Source: Archangiaceae bacterium (GTDB lineage: Bacteria > Myxococcota > Myxococcia > Myxococcales > Myxococcaceae). Taken from it: a stretch of DNA of 64,000 nucleotides. Under the pieces are notes generated by a model. The model was not told the DNA's origin. It did no database searches and saw only the letters and a program-made list of their open reading frames with translations. A program made the translations under genes and the position numbers. The DNA lies in NCBI GenBank assembly GCA_016714225.1, contig JADJNS010000007.1, positions 310,001 through 374,000 of the forward strand. The letters run 5' to 3'. Below, piece after piece: positions 19,351 through 29,616 of the stretch. Position 1 is the first letter of the stretch; every line of letters begins with the position of its first letter.

Positions 19351-20649
19351 ATGGCCGAACCTCCCCAGGGCGGGAAGCCGCCAGGAGTGCCCCCGGGCCC
19401 GCCGCCGCGGCCGGCGGCGCAGGTGCCGCGCCCGCCGGGCGCGCCCGGTGCGCCGCCGCGCCCGCCCGGTGCCCCCGGCGCGGTGCCCAGGCCGCCCGCA
19501 GCTCCAGGTGCGCCCGGGGTGGCTCCGGGGGCCCGCCCACCTGCCGCACCCGCCGTGGCGCCGGTGGCGCCCGGCATCGCTCCGGTCGCGCCCGGCATCG
19601 CGCCGCTGGTGCCCGGCATCGCGCCGGTCGCCCCCGCCGTCGCGCCGGTGGTCGCGCCGGCGCGTGCGGTGCCGAGGCCTGCAGGAGCGCCCGGGGCGCC
19701 GCCTTCGATCGCCCCCGCGGTGGCGGCGCCGCCGCGGCCGCCCGGAGCGCCGGGCGCCCGGCCGCCGCAGGTGCCGAGCGCCGCCGCTGCGCCGCCGCGA
19801 ATTGCGCCCGGGTCGCAGCCGGGTCAGCCCTCGCCGGTCGCGCCCGCCGGGCCTCCGCGCATTCCGCCCGGGTCGCAGCCGGGGGTTCGCCCGGCGGCGC
19901 CGGTGAGCGCGCCGAAGGCCGCCGCTCCAGCAGCGCTCGGTGAGTTCGACCCGTTCGCGTCGGGCTCGGTGCAGGCGATGATCGGTGAAGCGCCTGCCGC
20001 CGGCGCGGCTGCCGCGCCGGCCGTGCCCGCGGTCGAGATGCCGGCGCCCGCGTTTCCCGAGACGGGGCCCATCGAAGCGGTGAGCCCGCAGCAGGCGATG
20101 GCGGTGGCGCAGATTCTCGGGGTGCTGAACGAGGTCGACTATTTTCAGGTGCTGCGGGTGACGCAAGACGCGAAGCCCGCCGACATCAAGCGCGCGTTCT
20201 ACCGCGAGAGCCGCACCTACCACCCCGACCGCTTCTTCCACCTCACCGAGCCCGAGGTGAAGGTCGACATCGGCAGCGTCTACAAGCGCATCACCGAGGC
20301 CTATTACTTCCTCAAAGACGAGACCAAGCGAAAGAAGTACGCCGCCGACGTCAACGGCCCCGATCGGAAGAGCAAGCTGCGCTTCACCGAAGCCTCCGAG
20401 GTCGAGACCAAGGCCCAGGTGAAGAAAGAGCAGGAAGAGCAGATCGGCACCCACCCCAAGGGCCGCGCGCTCTACGCCACCGCGATGAAAGACGTCGACG
20501 CCGGCCGCTGGTCGGACGCGCAGCGCAACCTGAAGAGCGCGCTGATGTACGAGCGCGACAACGCCCGCTACAAAGAGAAGCTCGGCGAGGTGGAGCAGAA
20601 GCTGCACGAAGAGTTCAAGTCGAAGGGCGAGCAGTTCAAGATCCGGTGA
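19351..20649 (+). CDS. J-domain co-chaperone with long Pro/Ala-rich N-terminus
   Basis: This 432-residue protein has a first ~245 residues that are low complexity (Pro, Ala, Gly), built from imperfect repeats such as APVAPGIAP and RIAPGSQPGQP. They are likely disordered or wall-spanning; no signal peptide is seen. The J-domain lies at about 265-330: VDYFQVLRVTQDAKPADIKRAF and the HPD motif in YHPDRFF. A TPR-like helical tail follows (AMKDVDAGRWSDAQRNLKSAL). The HPD is intact, so it should stimulate the ATPase of the adjacent lid-less Hsp70. The 10-base gap implies one transcript. Confidence 0.9.
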   Translation: MAEPPQGGKPPGVPPGPPPRPAAQVPRPPGAPGAPPRPPGAPGAVPRPPAAPGAPGVAPGARPPAAPAVAPVAPGIAPVAPGIAPLVPGIAPVAPAVAPVVAPARAVPRPAGAPGAPPSIAPAVAAPPRPPGAPGARPPQVPSAAAAPPRIAPGSQPGQPSPVAPAGPPRIPPGSQPGVRPAAPVSAPKAAAPAALGEFDPFASGSVQAMIGEAPAAGAAAAPAVPAVEMPAPAFPETGPIEAVSPQQAMAVAQILGVLNEVDYFQVLRVTQDAKPADIKRAFYRESRTYHPDRFFHLTEPEVKVDIGSVYKRITEAYYFLKDETKRKKYAADVNGPDRKSKLRFTEASEVETKAQVKKEQEEQIGTHPKGRALYATAMKDVDAGRWSDAQRNLKSALMYERDNARYKEKLGEVEQKLHEEFKSKGEQFKIR

Positions 20650-20720
20650 AGACTTGAGCCGAGCTCGACGCGAGCTGACGCGATACGCCAACGGCTCGAG
20701 GCGAGCGTCGAGAGCATGAA

Positions 20721-21449
20721 GTGAACGTCGATCTCTTCGTGGTGGGCCTGGTGGCGGTGTTCGCGATCATCGGGGCGTTCACCGGCGCGGCGAAGCAGAT
20801 CGCCACCCTGCTGGCCGCGATCGCCGCCGGCATGCTGGCCCGTGGCGTGGGGCCGATGGTGGGCCCCCGGCTCGCGCGCGAGCTGCAGAGCTCGCAGACG
20901 GTGGGCATCGTGCTGGCCACCCTGCTGCTGTTCCTGCTGGGGTTCCTGCTGATTCGCGGTCTGGCGCGCCGCATCTTGCTGCGCATTCTGGCGGGCAAGG
21001 GCGAGACCGAAGATCGCAGCCTCGACCGCGCGCTGGGCTTCTTGCTGGGGGGCCTGAGGGTCGCGGCGATCTGCTGGTTCGTGATCTGCGCGCTGGCGTT
21101 TCTGGAAGACAACGTGAGCATCGCGGGCAAGCGGCTCTCGCTGGCGCCGCAGGGCTCGGTGCTGTTTCAGCTGGCGCGCAACCACAACTTCTTCGCGATG
21201 ACCACCATTCCCGGCATGCGCGACCTGGTCGAGGTGGCGAAGTCGCCGAAGGCCAGGAGCACGCCCGAGTACGGCCAGTTGCGCAAAGACCCGCGGTTTC
21301 GCCGCGCCACCGACGACGACGCGGTGAAGAAGGCGCTCGAGACCGGCGACTACCGCGCGCTGATGCAGAACACCGACGTGGTGAAGCTGCTCAACGACGC
21401 GGCGATGCGCCAGCAGCTGGAAGCGGCGATCGAAGCTTCGGAGAAGTGA
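20721..21449 (+). CDS. CvpA-family membrane protein
   Basis: This 242-residue protein begins with four TM helices (VNVDLFVVGLVAVFAIIGAF, IATLLAAIAAGML, VGIVLATLLLFLLGFLLIRG, FLLGGLRVAAICWFVICAL). They match the colicin V production protein family, including the soluble basic stretch between TM3 and TM4. A C-terminal cytoplasmic domain of about 100 residues follows. The start is the GTG at 20721; the ATG five bases earlier closes after two codons. It probably belongs to the Hsp70/J operon (71-base gap). CvpA function in Gram-negatives includes envelope and bile stress tolerance; no role here is shown. Confidence 0.82.
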   Translation: MNVDLFVVGLVAVFAIIGAFTGAAKQIATLLAAIAAGMLARGVGPMVGPRLARELQSSQTVGIVLATLLLFLLGFLLIRGLARRILLRILAGKGETEDRSLDRALGFLLGGLRVAAICWFVICALAFLEDNVSIAGKRLSLAPQGSVLFQLARNHNFFAMTTIPGMRDLVEVAKSPKARSTPEYGQLRKDPRFRRATDDDAVKKALETGDYRALMQNTDVVKLLNDAAMRQQLEAAIEASEK

Positions 21450-21502
21450 TCAGCGCGAGGGGCGAGCGCGACCGTGACGAGCGTGTGACGCGCGCTGATC
21501 AC
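21446..21502 (+). terminator. Inverted repeat at the end of the CvpA gene
   Basis: GTGATCAGCGCG (21446-21457) and its exact reverse complement (21491-21502) flank a 33-base loop. The left arm contains the TGA stop. A further GTGATC follows at 21511. There is no T-run. It could be a terminator or an operator for speA, which starts 55 bases downstream. Confidence 0.4.
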
Positions 21503-21556
21503 CTTCTGAAGTGATCGCTGTGGCGCGCGAGCGCTTCATCTATAGTCGCGCGCTCA

Positions 21557-23557
<2,001 letters not shown>

Positions 23558-23603
23558 GCTCGAAGCTGTCAGCTCCCCGCTGGCGCGTGGCGGTCTTGAA
23601 AGG

Positions 23604-23691
23604 CCGTCCACGACCACGACCACGTCCACGTCCACGAAGAAGCGACGGGCAGTTTTTTCGTGGACGTGGACGTGGACGTGGACGTGGACGG
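23604..23691. repeat. 35-bp-stem hairpin built of GTGGAC hexamer repeats (bidirectional terminator candidate)
   Basis: The left arm 23604-23638 and the right arm 23657-23691 are complementary at 33 of 35 positions, with an 18-base loop. The right arm is about six tandem copies of GTGGAC. The two mismatches are A-A where the left arm has GAC in place of the repeat. A run of six T (23653-23658) spans the loop/right-arm border. It lies between convergent speA and the OsmC gene, so it probably ends both transcripts. Confidence 0.6.
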
Positions 23692-23703
23692 CTTCTTCGA
23701 GCG

Positions 23704-24111
23704 CTACGCGTAAGAGAACGACATCGGAACCTGCAGCTCAGGGTGCAGGCTGCGCGCGACCGGGCACCCCCTTGCGATCTCTTCGAGCCGCGCCCGGTGC
23801 TGAGGCAGCACCCCCTCCGGCATCTCGATGTGCAGGCTGAGCCTCGCGATTCTCCGCGGCCCCGCCTCGCTCATCGTCTTCTCGACCCTGCCCTTCGGGT
23901 CTCCGAGCGGAATGTGCTCGCGCTTCGCGATCAGCACCATGGTGGTGATGGCGCACGACGCCAGCGCGGCCCCCACCAAATCGGTCGGCGAGAACGTCGA
24001 CGCATCGCCTCCGTTGTCTTTCGGGGGCACGGTGCGAATCGATGACCCCGACGGCCCATGGGTGAGCTCGGTCATCAAGTCGTTCTGTTTGGCGTGCATT
24101 TCGACGGACAT
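23704..24111 (-). CDS. OsmC-family protein
   Basis: This 135-residue protein has the size of OsmC/YhfA peroxiredoxin-like proteins. Both family cysteines are present: one in VGAALASCAITTMVLIAKRE, starting the long central helix, and one in GCPVARSLHPE. The start ATG at 24111 was picked over upstream frame because an N-terminal MSVEMHAKQNDLMTEL fits the family. A thiol-based hydroperoxide reductase role is expected from the family. It is divergent from the 24130 gene with only an 18-base gap, so their promoters must overlap each other's coding ends. Confidence 0.88.
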   Translation of the reverse strand: MSVEMHAKQNDLMTELTHGPSGSSIRTVPPKDNGGDASTFSPTDLVGAALASCAITTMVLIAKREHIPLGDPKGRVEKTMSEAGPRRIARLSLHIEMPEGVLPQHRARLEEIARGCPVARSLHPELQVPMSFSYA

Positions 24112-24129
24112 GGCCTTCTCATAGTGGAC

Positions 24130-24609
24130 ATGAGCACTGCCGACCACCCTCCCTGCGGCCTGTACCGCACCACCCAGCAGCTCGAGTCGGTGCCGGCGGG
24201 GCGCCTCGTCTACTTTCACAACCACGGCCAGCCGGGCGCGGGCATCTACCTGCCCCACGCCTGGAACAGCAACCGCGCCCGCTGGCACCAGCAGGGCTTC
24301 ACCGTGCCCGGCCCCGAGTGGAGCCGCACCCTGCAGCCCCTCGCGCCCGAGGGGCTGTACCGGGTGCGCGAGCGCTTCTTCTGCTGCGAGAAGAAGTGCC
24401 GGAGCTTCGAGCCGAACCAGCTGGTGCAGCTGGGCTACACCGGTGAGGCCGAGGCGCTGCTGTTCGTGCCCGAGTGGTCCGCGGGCGGCCTCGGCATTCC
24501 CGAGCGCGGCAACAAGGTCGACCAGGCGGTCACCGCGAAGCTCGAGCTGCTCACCGTCGCCGAGGGGCAGCAGGCCACCCGCGAGCCCGCCGGCGGGCTG
24601 ATGCACTGA
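24130..24609 (+). CDS. Hypothetical protein
   Basis: This 159-residue soluble protein starts at the ATG at 24130; the upstream frame extension overlaps the OsmC start and was discarded. It contains strand-rich segments (RLVYFHNHGQPGAGIYL, NQLVQLGYTGEAEALLFVPEW) and a Cys cluster (FFCCEKKCRSF) that might bind metal. I do not recognise the family. It ends 7 bases from the convergent stop of the HDAC-like gene. Codon use matches the neighbours, supporting expression. Confidence 0.68.
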   Translation: MSTADHPPCGLYRTTQQLESVPAGRLVYFHNHGQPGAGIYLPHAWNSNRARWHQQGFTVPGPEWSRTLQPLAPEGLYRVRERFFCCEKKCRSFEPNQLVQLGYTGEAEALLFVPEWSAGGLGIPERGNKVDQAVTAKLELLTVAEGQQATREPAGGLMH

Positions 24610-24616
24610 CCCGGCC

Positions 24617-26308
24617 TCACTCGACGGTGAAGCGACACCGCTCGCGCTCGGCGACGATCTCGGCGTGGTCGTCTTCGACGTGCGGTGAGAGCCAGCGCAC
24701 CATCGCGTCGGCCTCCCACTCGTACGGGGCGCCGTCGAGCCGCACCCGCTTGTCGGCCACCGCGCGGGTCGCCTCGAGCAGCGGCAGCGCGCGCAGATCT
24801 CTCACCAGCGCCTCGAAGCGGCCCTGGCGCCTGGCGTCGAGAAACCGCGCGCCGTGCCGGGCGGTGTAGGCCATGTGAAACCACGAGGGCCGAAACGCCA
24901 CCCCGTCGAGGTGCAGCCGCTCGGCCATCAGCGCCAGCAGCGTGGTCGCCTCTTGCGCCAGCCCCAGGCCGGGCACCTCTTGCCCCGGCAGCTGCGGCCG
25001 CTTGGCCGAGAAGTGGGCGCGCGGGTTGCGCAGCGAGAGCCAGTTCACGAACAGCACCTCTCGGCCGGCGAGCTGCTTCTTCTCGGCGTCGACCTCGACC
25101 AGGGTCAGGTCTCTGGAGAGCAGGCGCATGCGGTTGCCGTCGAGCACCACCTTGAGCTGATCGAACCCCAGCCGGCGCACCAGGGGCAGCATGCCGTAGC
25201 GCTCGAGCGCGTACTCCACGCCCTCGCGGGTGTAGAAGCCGAGCAGCCGGGGCTCGGCCCGGCGCCCGTAGAGCTCGGGGAAATCGTCTTCGCTGAGCAG
25301 CGGCGTCGACCCCAGCTGGTCGCCCGAGAGCGCGAGCGCGATGTCCGACAGCTCGGCGCCCAACGGGTCGAAGTCCGGGGGAATCGGAGCGTCGGTGTCG
25401 AAGGCCAGGGTGAGCCCGGTGCCGGCGAGCACCTTCCACGCGTTGGGCCCGTAGCCGCCCGCCGGCAGCCAGACCGACGGCACGCGCTCGAGCTTGCGCG
25501 AGACCTCGAGGTCGCGCGCGCGCGCCCCGGCGACCGAGAGCCCCAGCCAGCCCAGGCGATCTCCGGCCAGCACGTCGCCGCCCGCGAGCACGAAGGCGAG
25601 GTCGAGCGGCGGTAGAGCCGCCAGCTGAACCTCGAGGGCGGCGAGGTACTCGGCGTCTCCAGCGCCCTTGGGGAGCACCACCTCGGTGACTCCGGGCAGC
25701 TCGCCCCACGACACGCCCGACAGCGAGACCAGGGTCACGTTGGGGTCGGCCCGAACGCACGCCGCGGTGCCGTCGGGGGGGTGCGCGTCGAGGTCGATGA
25801 TGCCGACCCGGCCCTCGAACCCTTCTGCGCGCAGCACCGCAATCGCCACCGCCACGTCGTTCACCGCGCAGAAGCCGACGCCGCGCGAGGGCGAGGCATG
25901 GTGAAAGCCGCCCAGCAGGTTGAGCGCGGGGTGCCGGTGCGCGAGCGCGTGCCGCGCCGCCTCGAGGGTGCCCCCGCAGGCCAGCCGCACCGAGGCCAGC
26001 AGCTCGTCGACCACCACGTCGGCCTCGTCGATGGCGAAGACGTGCGCCAGGGTGGCCGGGTGGGCCAGTGACTCGAGCCAGTCAGAGGTGTGCACCCGGG
26101 CCAGGTCGGCGTAGCTCACCGGCTGGGGCTGCACCACGTCTTCGGGCCGCACCGCGTGCTCGCGCAGCAAGTAGTGCAGCGCGTGGTTGGCGCGGCGGGC
26201 GTCGATGCCGGTGCTGGCCTCGGTGCCCGAGAGCGGCAGGCGGTAGGCGGGGTGAAACCAGACCTTCAGGGGTCGACGACGGAGCGACGCCAGCAGCGCG
26301 CGCAGCAC
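24617..26308 (-). CDS. Histone-deacetylase-like amidohydrolase with C-terminal extension
   Basis: In this 563-residue protein, residues about 15-330 match the arginase/HDAC fold. The features are the catalytic His pair GGFHHASPSRGVGFCAVND (His136-His137), the zinc ligands IDLDAHPPDGT (Asp174, His176), the second Asp in LAGGDVLAGDRLGWLGLS, and the active-site Gly-Gly-Tyr in LPAGGYG. Bacterial relatives act on acetyl-polyamines or acetyl-lysine. The remaining ~230 residues form a separate unrecognised domain (VLFVNWLSLRNPRAHF). The start is a GTG at 26308, three bases after the stop of the small upstream gene, so they form an operon. Substrate is open. Confidence 0.85.
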   Translation of the reverse strand: MLRALLASLRRRPLKVWFHPAYRLPLSGTEASTGIDARRANHALHYLLREHAVRPEDVVQPQPVSYADLARVHTSDWLESLAHPATLAHVFAIDEADVVVDELLASVRLACGGTLEAARHALAHRHPALNLLGGFHHASPSRGVGFCAVNDVAVAIAVLRAEGFEGRVGIIDLDAHPPDGTAACVRADPNVTLVSLSGVSWGELPGVTEVVLPKGAGDAEYLAALEVQLAALPPLDLAFVLAGGDVLAGDRLGWLGLSVAGARARDLEVSRKLERVPSVWLPAGGYGPNAWKVLAGTGLTLAFDTDAPIPPDFDPLGAELSDIALALSGDQLGSTPLLSEDDFPELYGRRAEPRLLGFYTREGVEYALERYGMLPLVRRLGFDQLKVVLDGNRMRLLSRDLTLVEVDAEKKQLAGREVLFVNWLSLRNPRAHFSAKRPQLPGQEVPGLGLAQEATTLLALMAERLHLDGVAFRPSWFHMAYTARHGARFLDARRQGRFEALVRDLRALPLLEATRAVADKRVRLDGAPYEWEADAMVRWLSPHVEDDHAEIVAERERCRFTVE

Positions 26309-26311
26309 GCG

Positions 26312-26494
26312 TCAGAGATCGATGACGATGACACCGCGCTTGGGCTGCTCGGAGTCATCGCGCTTCGACTCGTCGTCGCCGTCGCGATCTTCTCGCTCGT
26401 GGAGGGGAATCTCGAGGTGGGGGCGTTGGCGATCATGCTTCTCGCGCTCGGCTTCCCGCCGCTTGATCTCCTCGATGATGAAGGCATCGAGCAT
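26312..26494 (-). CDS. Small charged protein upstream of the HDAC-like gene
   Basis: The 60-residue form starts MLDAFIIEEIKRREAEREK; longer starts at 26500 or 26527 are possible. A short amphipathic helix leads into a strongly charged Glu/Arg/Asp/Lys stretch (EREDRDGDDESKRDD) and ends in GVIVIDL. There is no signal peptide or TM. Its stop is 3 bases before the HDAC-like GTG, so co-translation is likely. No family is assigned; a small partner or adaptor is one possibility. Confidence 0.6.
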   Translation of the reverse strand: MLDAFIIEEIKRREAEREKHDRQRPHLEIPLHEREDRDGDDESKRDDSEQPKRGVIVIDL

Positions 26495-26607
26495 TCTCAT
26501 GCCAGATTCTAATGCGGGGTTTCCCATCGGCAACCCCCGGGGGTACGGGTTGGAAACGAATCGGTGATCCAAACCCTTACACGCTACGATGTGTTCCCGA
26601 CCTTCGA

Positions 26608-27855
26608 ATGCCTGAAACCGCGACCAGCCTGACCCAGACGGTAGAGCGCGAGCTCGGGCACGAGCGGGGCCGCAACGTGCTGCGAATGCAGCTGATCCGC
26701 GCCAGCGGCATCACCCTCGCGTTCGCCGTGACCCTCTACACCGGCCTGGTGCAGGGGGCAGCCGACTGGGCGGTGACGCTCCCCGGTTTCACCGTCTACT
26801 GGGTCATTTCGATGGCGCTGGTCGCCGCGGCCTGGAGAACCCCGCACCACGCCCGGGCCATCGGCTGGCTCGGCGCGCTGATCGACTTCCCGGTGGTGTT
26901 CTTTCTGCAGTTCCAGACCTTGCCGCTCTCGGCGTCTCCGGGCGGGGTGGCGGGCTTCACCGCCGCCATCTTCTGCGCCTTCATCGCCGCCACGGTGCTG
27001 GTGCTCGACCGGGCGCTGGTGGCGGTGGCGGCGGTGCTGGCCACCGTGCTGGTGGTGGTGCTGCAGCAGCAGGCCGGCATCAGCACCGGCGCGCAGGCCA
27101 TGACCGCGGTGGTGATGGGCGTGGCGGCGGCGGCAGGGGCATTCGTGATCGGCCGCATCGGCGCGCTGATCAGCTCGGTGGCCAAAGAAGAGCTGCGACT
27201 GCAGCGCCTGGGGCGCTACTTCTCACCCGAGGTGGCCAGCCGCCTGCAAGACAGCGGCGGAGGCGGCTCGATCGAGGCGCGCGACGTCACCGTGCTGTTC
27301 TCCGACATTCGCGACTTCACCTCGATGAGCGAGCAGATGGACGCGGCGGGGGTGGTGCGGCTGCTCAACGAGTACCACTCGCGCATGGTCGACGTGCTGT
27401 TTCGCCACCACGGCACGCTCGACAAGTTCATCGGCGACGGGCTGATGGCGTACTTCGGGGCGCCCATCGCCGACCCCCGCCACGCCGAGAACGCGGTGGC
27501 CTGCGCGCTCGAGATGATCTCCGAGCTCGAGTCGCTCAACACCGAGCGCGAGAAGCGCGGCGAGCCGAAGCTGCGCATCGGCATCGGGTTGCACTCGGGG
27601 CAGGTGGTGCTCGGCGACATCGGCAGCACCACCCGCCGGCTCGAGTACACCGCCATCGGCGACACGGTGAACGTGGCCTCGCGCATCGAGGGCCTCACCA
27701 AGCAGGTCGGCTCGGCGGTGCTGGTGTCGAAGGCCACCCGAACCCTGGCGGGCGACGCGGTCGACTGGGCACCGGTGCCGGCGCTCACCGTGAAGGGCAA
27801 GGCCGAGAAGCTCGAGTGCTTCGTACCGTCGCGCCGAACCGAAACGCTTTCGTGA
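26608..27855 (+). CDS. Membrane-anchored class III adenylate/guanylate cyclase
   Basis: In this 415-residue protein, residues 20-190 contain about six TM helices (MASE-like sensor region). The class III cyclase domain occupies about 220-400. The metal-binding Asp residues are in VLFSDIRDFTSMSE and DKFIGDGLMAYFG, the substrate-selecting Lys lies in the latter (adenine-type), and transition-state residues lie in YTAIGDTVNVASRIEG. All catalytic positions appear intact, so cAMP production is likely. The ATG at 26608 is preferred to upstream starts, which overlap the divergent small gene. It ends before a 334-base repeat region. Confidence 0.92.
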   Translation: MPETATSLTQTVERELGHERGRNVLRMQLIRASGITLAFAVTLYTGLVQGAADWAVTLPGFTVYWVISMALVAAAWRTPHHARAIGWLGALIDFPVVFFLQFQTLPLSASPGGVAGFTAAIFCAFIAATVLVLDRALVAVAAVLATVLVVVLQQQAGISTGAQAMTAVVMGVAAAAGAFVIGRIGALISSVAKEELRLQRLGRYFSPEVASRLQDSGGGGSIEARDVTVLFSDIRDFTSMSEQMDAAGVVRLLNEYHSRMVDVLFRHHGTLDKFIGDGLMAYFGAPIADPRHAENAVACALEMISELESLNTEREKRGEPKLRIGIGLHSGQVVLGDIGSTTRRLEYTAIGDTVNVASRIEGLTKQVGSAVLVSKATRTLAGDAVDWAPVPALTVKGKAEKLECFVPSRRTETLS

Positions 27856-27877
27856 GGCGGAGTCGAGGGGAACAGCC

Positions 27878-28004
27878 GTCGACGGGTACGGGCTCGAGTG
27901 ACCGTTGACGGGTACGGGCTCGAGTGACCGTTGACGGGTACGGGCTCGAGCGACCGTTGACGGGCTTCGGGCTCGAGTGACCGTTGACGGGCTTCGGGCG
28001 CGGG
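27878..28004. repeat. Direct tandem repeat, 26-27 bp unit, about 4.8 copies
   Basis: Units begin at 27878, 27904, 27930, 27956 and 27983 (last one partial). The unit core is GACGGGTACGGGCTCGAGTG; copies 4 and 5 have CTTCGGG in place of TACGGG, lengthening the unit to 27. Copies 1-3 differ by one or two bases. A single inverted copy of the unit core lies at 28156-28179. It sits in the 334-base non-coding gap (27856-28189) between convergent genes. No spacer/repeat alternation of CRISPR type is seen. Confidence 0.85.
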
Positions 28005-28140
28005 CGCGATGACGGGCGCGGGCGCGTTTCACGAGCGACTCACCGCGCGTGACGGGCGTGCCGCGCCTTGTCAGCGAGCAGTCGCGCGATACCCTTCGGC
28101 GGCGTGGCATGCCTGCGCCCGTCATCGCGCCCGCGCCCGA
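27994..28140. repeat. Perfect 26-bp inverted repeat with 95-bp spacer
   Basis: 27994-28019 and 28115-28140 are exact reverse complements over 26 bases (core GCGCGATGACGGGC). With the outer tandem units facing the inverted copy at 28156-28179, most of the gap could fold into one long cruciform or RNA hairpin. It lies between the convergent cyclase and SRPBCC genes, so transcription termination for both is the simplest role. Confidence 0.75.
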
Positions 28141-28189
28141 GGCCCCTGCCCGGTGGCTCGAGCCCGTACACGTCAACGGCTGGGGCTCT

Positions 28190-28627
28190 TCACTTCTTCG
28201 CGGCCATGCCCTCTGCGCGCTTCTTGAAGTTCTCGAGCAGCTTGGGCAGCGAGGTGTCGATCAGCGCGTTGACGATGGTCTTGGGCACCAGCGCGCCGAG
28301 CCCCACCTCGACGTTGTAGGTGACCTTGGTCGCGTTCTCGCCCTGCGGCTCGAGCAGCCAGTTGCCCTTGTTGTCCTTCATGAACTCGCCGTCGACGAAG
28401 GTCCACGAGACGCGATCGGGCGGCTCTTCCTTCAGGTGCACGGTGTACTTGATGGTCTTCACCACCTCGGCGACGTAGTGCACGTCGCACTCGGCCCCGC
28501 GCTTGTTGGTGACCTTGATGCTCTTCACCTCGGGCAAGAAGTCGGGGTACCGCTCGACGTCGGTGACCACCTGGAAGACGGTGGCCAGCGGGGCGTTGAT
28601 GGTGATGGTCTTGGTGGCGCCGGCCAT
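28190..28627 (-). CDS. SRPBCC-family protein (RatA/Coq10-like)
   Basis: This 145-residue protein is a single START-like domain. The N-terminal TITINAPLATVFQVVTDVERYPDFLPEV is the classic RatA/COQ10 ligand-binding opening, and RVSWTFVDGEFMKDNKGNW and the C-terminal helix LIDTSLPKLLENFKKRAEG complete the fold. Members bind quinones or other lipophilic ligands, or act as cyclases; the ligand here is unknown. The ATG at 28627 is two bases from the stop of the preceding glpX, so they are co-transcribed. Confidence 0.88.
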   Translation of the reverse strand: MAGATKTITINAPLATVFQVVTDVERYPDFLPEVKSIKVTNKRGAECDVHYVAEVVKTIKYTVHLKEEPPDRVSWTFVDGEFMKDNKGNWLLEPQGENATKVTYNVEVGLGALVPKTIVNALIDTSLPKLLENFKKRAEGMAAKK

Positions 28628-28629
28628 GT

Positions 28630-29599
28630 TCAGTTGCCTCCGAAGCCGGGCTTCTTGTCGAGCTGGTGGGTGGCGGTGATGTAGCGCACCGTGCCGCTCT
28701 TGCTGCGCATCACGATGGAGTGGGTCTCGCAGCCCTTCGCGAAGAAGCGCACGCCCTTCAAGAAGTCGCCGCTGGTGACCCCGGTGGCGGCGAACATCAC
28801 CTCGCCCTTCGCCAGCTCTTCGGCGGTGTAGATGCGGTTGATGTCGTCGATGCCCATCTTCTTGGCGCGGGCGACCTCTCCATCGTTGCGGGGCTTCAAG
28901 CGCCCCTGCATGTCGCCGCCCACGCAGCGCACCGCGGCCGCGGTGATCACCCCTTCGGGCGCGCCGCCGGTGCCGAGCAGCACGTCGACGCCGGTCTCTT
29001 CGAAGCAGGTCGCGACCGCGCCGGCGACGTCGCCGTCTTCGATCAGGCGCACGCGCACGCCCGCCTCGCGCACCTCCGCTGATCAGCTCCTGGTGGCGCT
29101 CGCGATCGAGAATCACCACGGTGAGCTCGGCCACCGCGCGGCCCATCGCCTTGGCGATGTTCTTCAGGTTCTCGGTGGGCGACTTCTTCAGGTCGATGGC
29201 GCCCTTGGCGCGGGGGCCTACCGCCAGCTTCTCCATGTACGTGTCGGGGGCGTTGAGCAGGCAGCCGTGGCCGGCGATCGCCACCACGCTGATGGCGCCG
29301 GGGCGGCCGTAGGCGCAGAGGTTGGTGCCCTCGAGCGGGTCGAGCGCGATGTCGACCGGGTGCGAGTCGGGGCGGGCGCGGCCGACCTTCTCGCCGATGT
29401 AGAGCATGGGCGCTTCGTCGCGCTCGCCTTCGCCGATCACCACGGTGCCGTTGATGTCGAGGGTGTCGAACGCCTTGCGCATGGCGTCGACCGCCGCCTG
29501 GTCTGATTCGTTCTTGGTGCCGCGGCCCATCAGCTTCGCCGAGGCGATGGCGGCCATCTCGGTGACGCGAACCACTTCCATTGCGAGGTTGCGATCCAT
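28630..29599 (-). pseudogene. glpX: Class II fructose-1,6-bisphosphatase, one frameshift
   Basis: GlpX hydrolyses fructose-1,6-bisphosphate in gluconeogenesis. The frame from the ATG at 29599 (MDRNLAMEVVRVTEMAAIAS) gives the metal site EGERDEAPMLYIGE and DPLEGTNLCAYGRPGA. At RHQELIS near 29075 an extra base shifts the frame; conserved sequence resumes one frame over (REAGVRVRLIEDGDV), with GTGGAPEGVITAAAVRC, and runs to KKPGFGGN and the stop at 28630. Removing one base restores a ~322-residue protein of normal length. The indel sits in a short G/C run, so sequencing error is likely. SRPBCC lies directly downstream. Confidence 0.88.
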
Positions 29600-29616
29600 T
29601 TCGCTTTTGGCGTCCT

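Noticed and set aside
23587..24045. A plus-strand frame covering the hexamer hairpin
   Set aside because: It encodes Arg-Pro/Arg-Gly repeats made by the hairpin itself and runs antisense to the OsmC gene.
27878..28004. Possible CRISPR array
   Set aside because: Repeats are adjacent, without unique spacers, and no cas genes are present.
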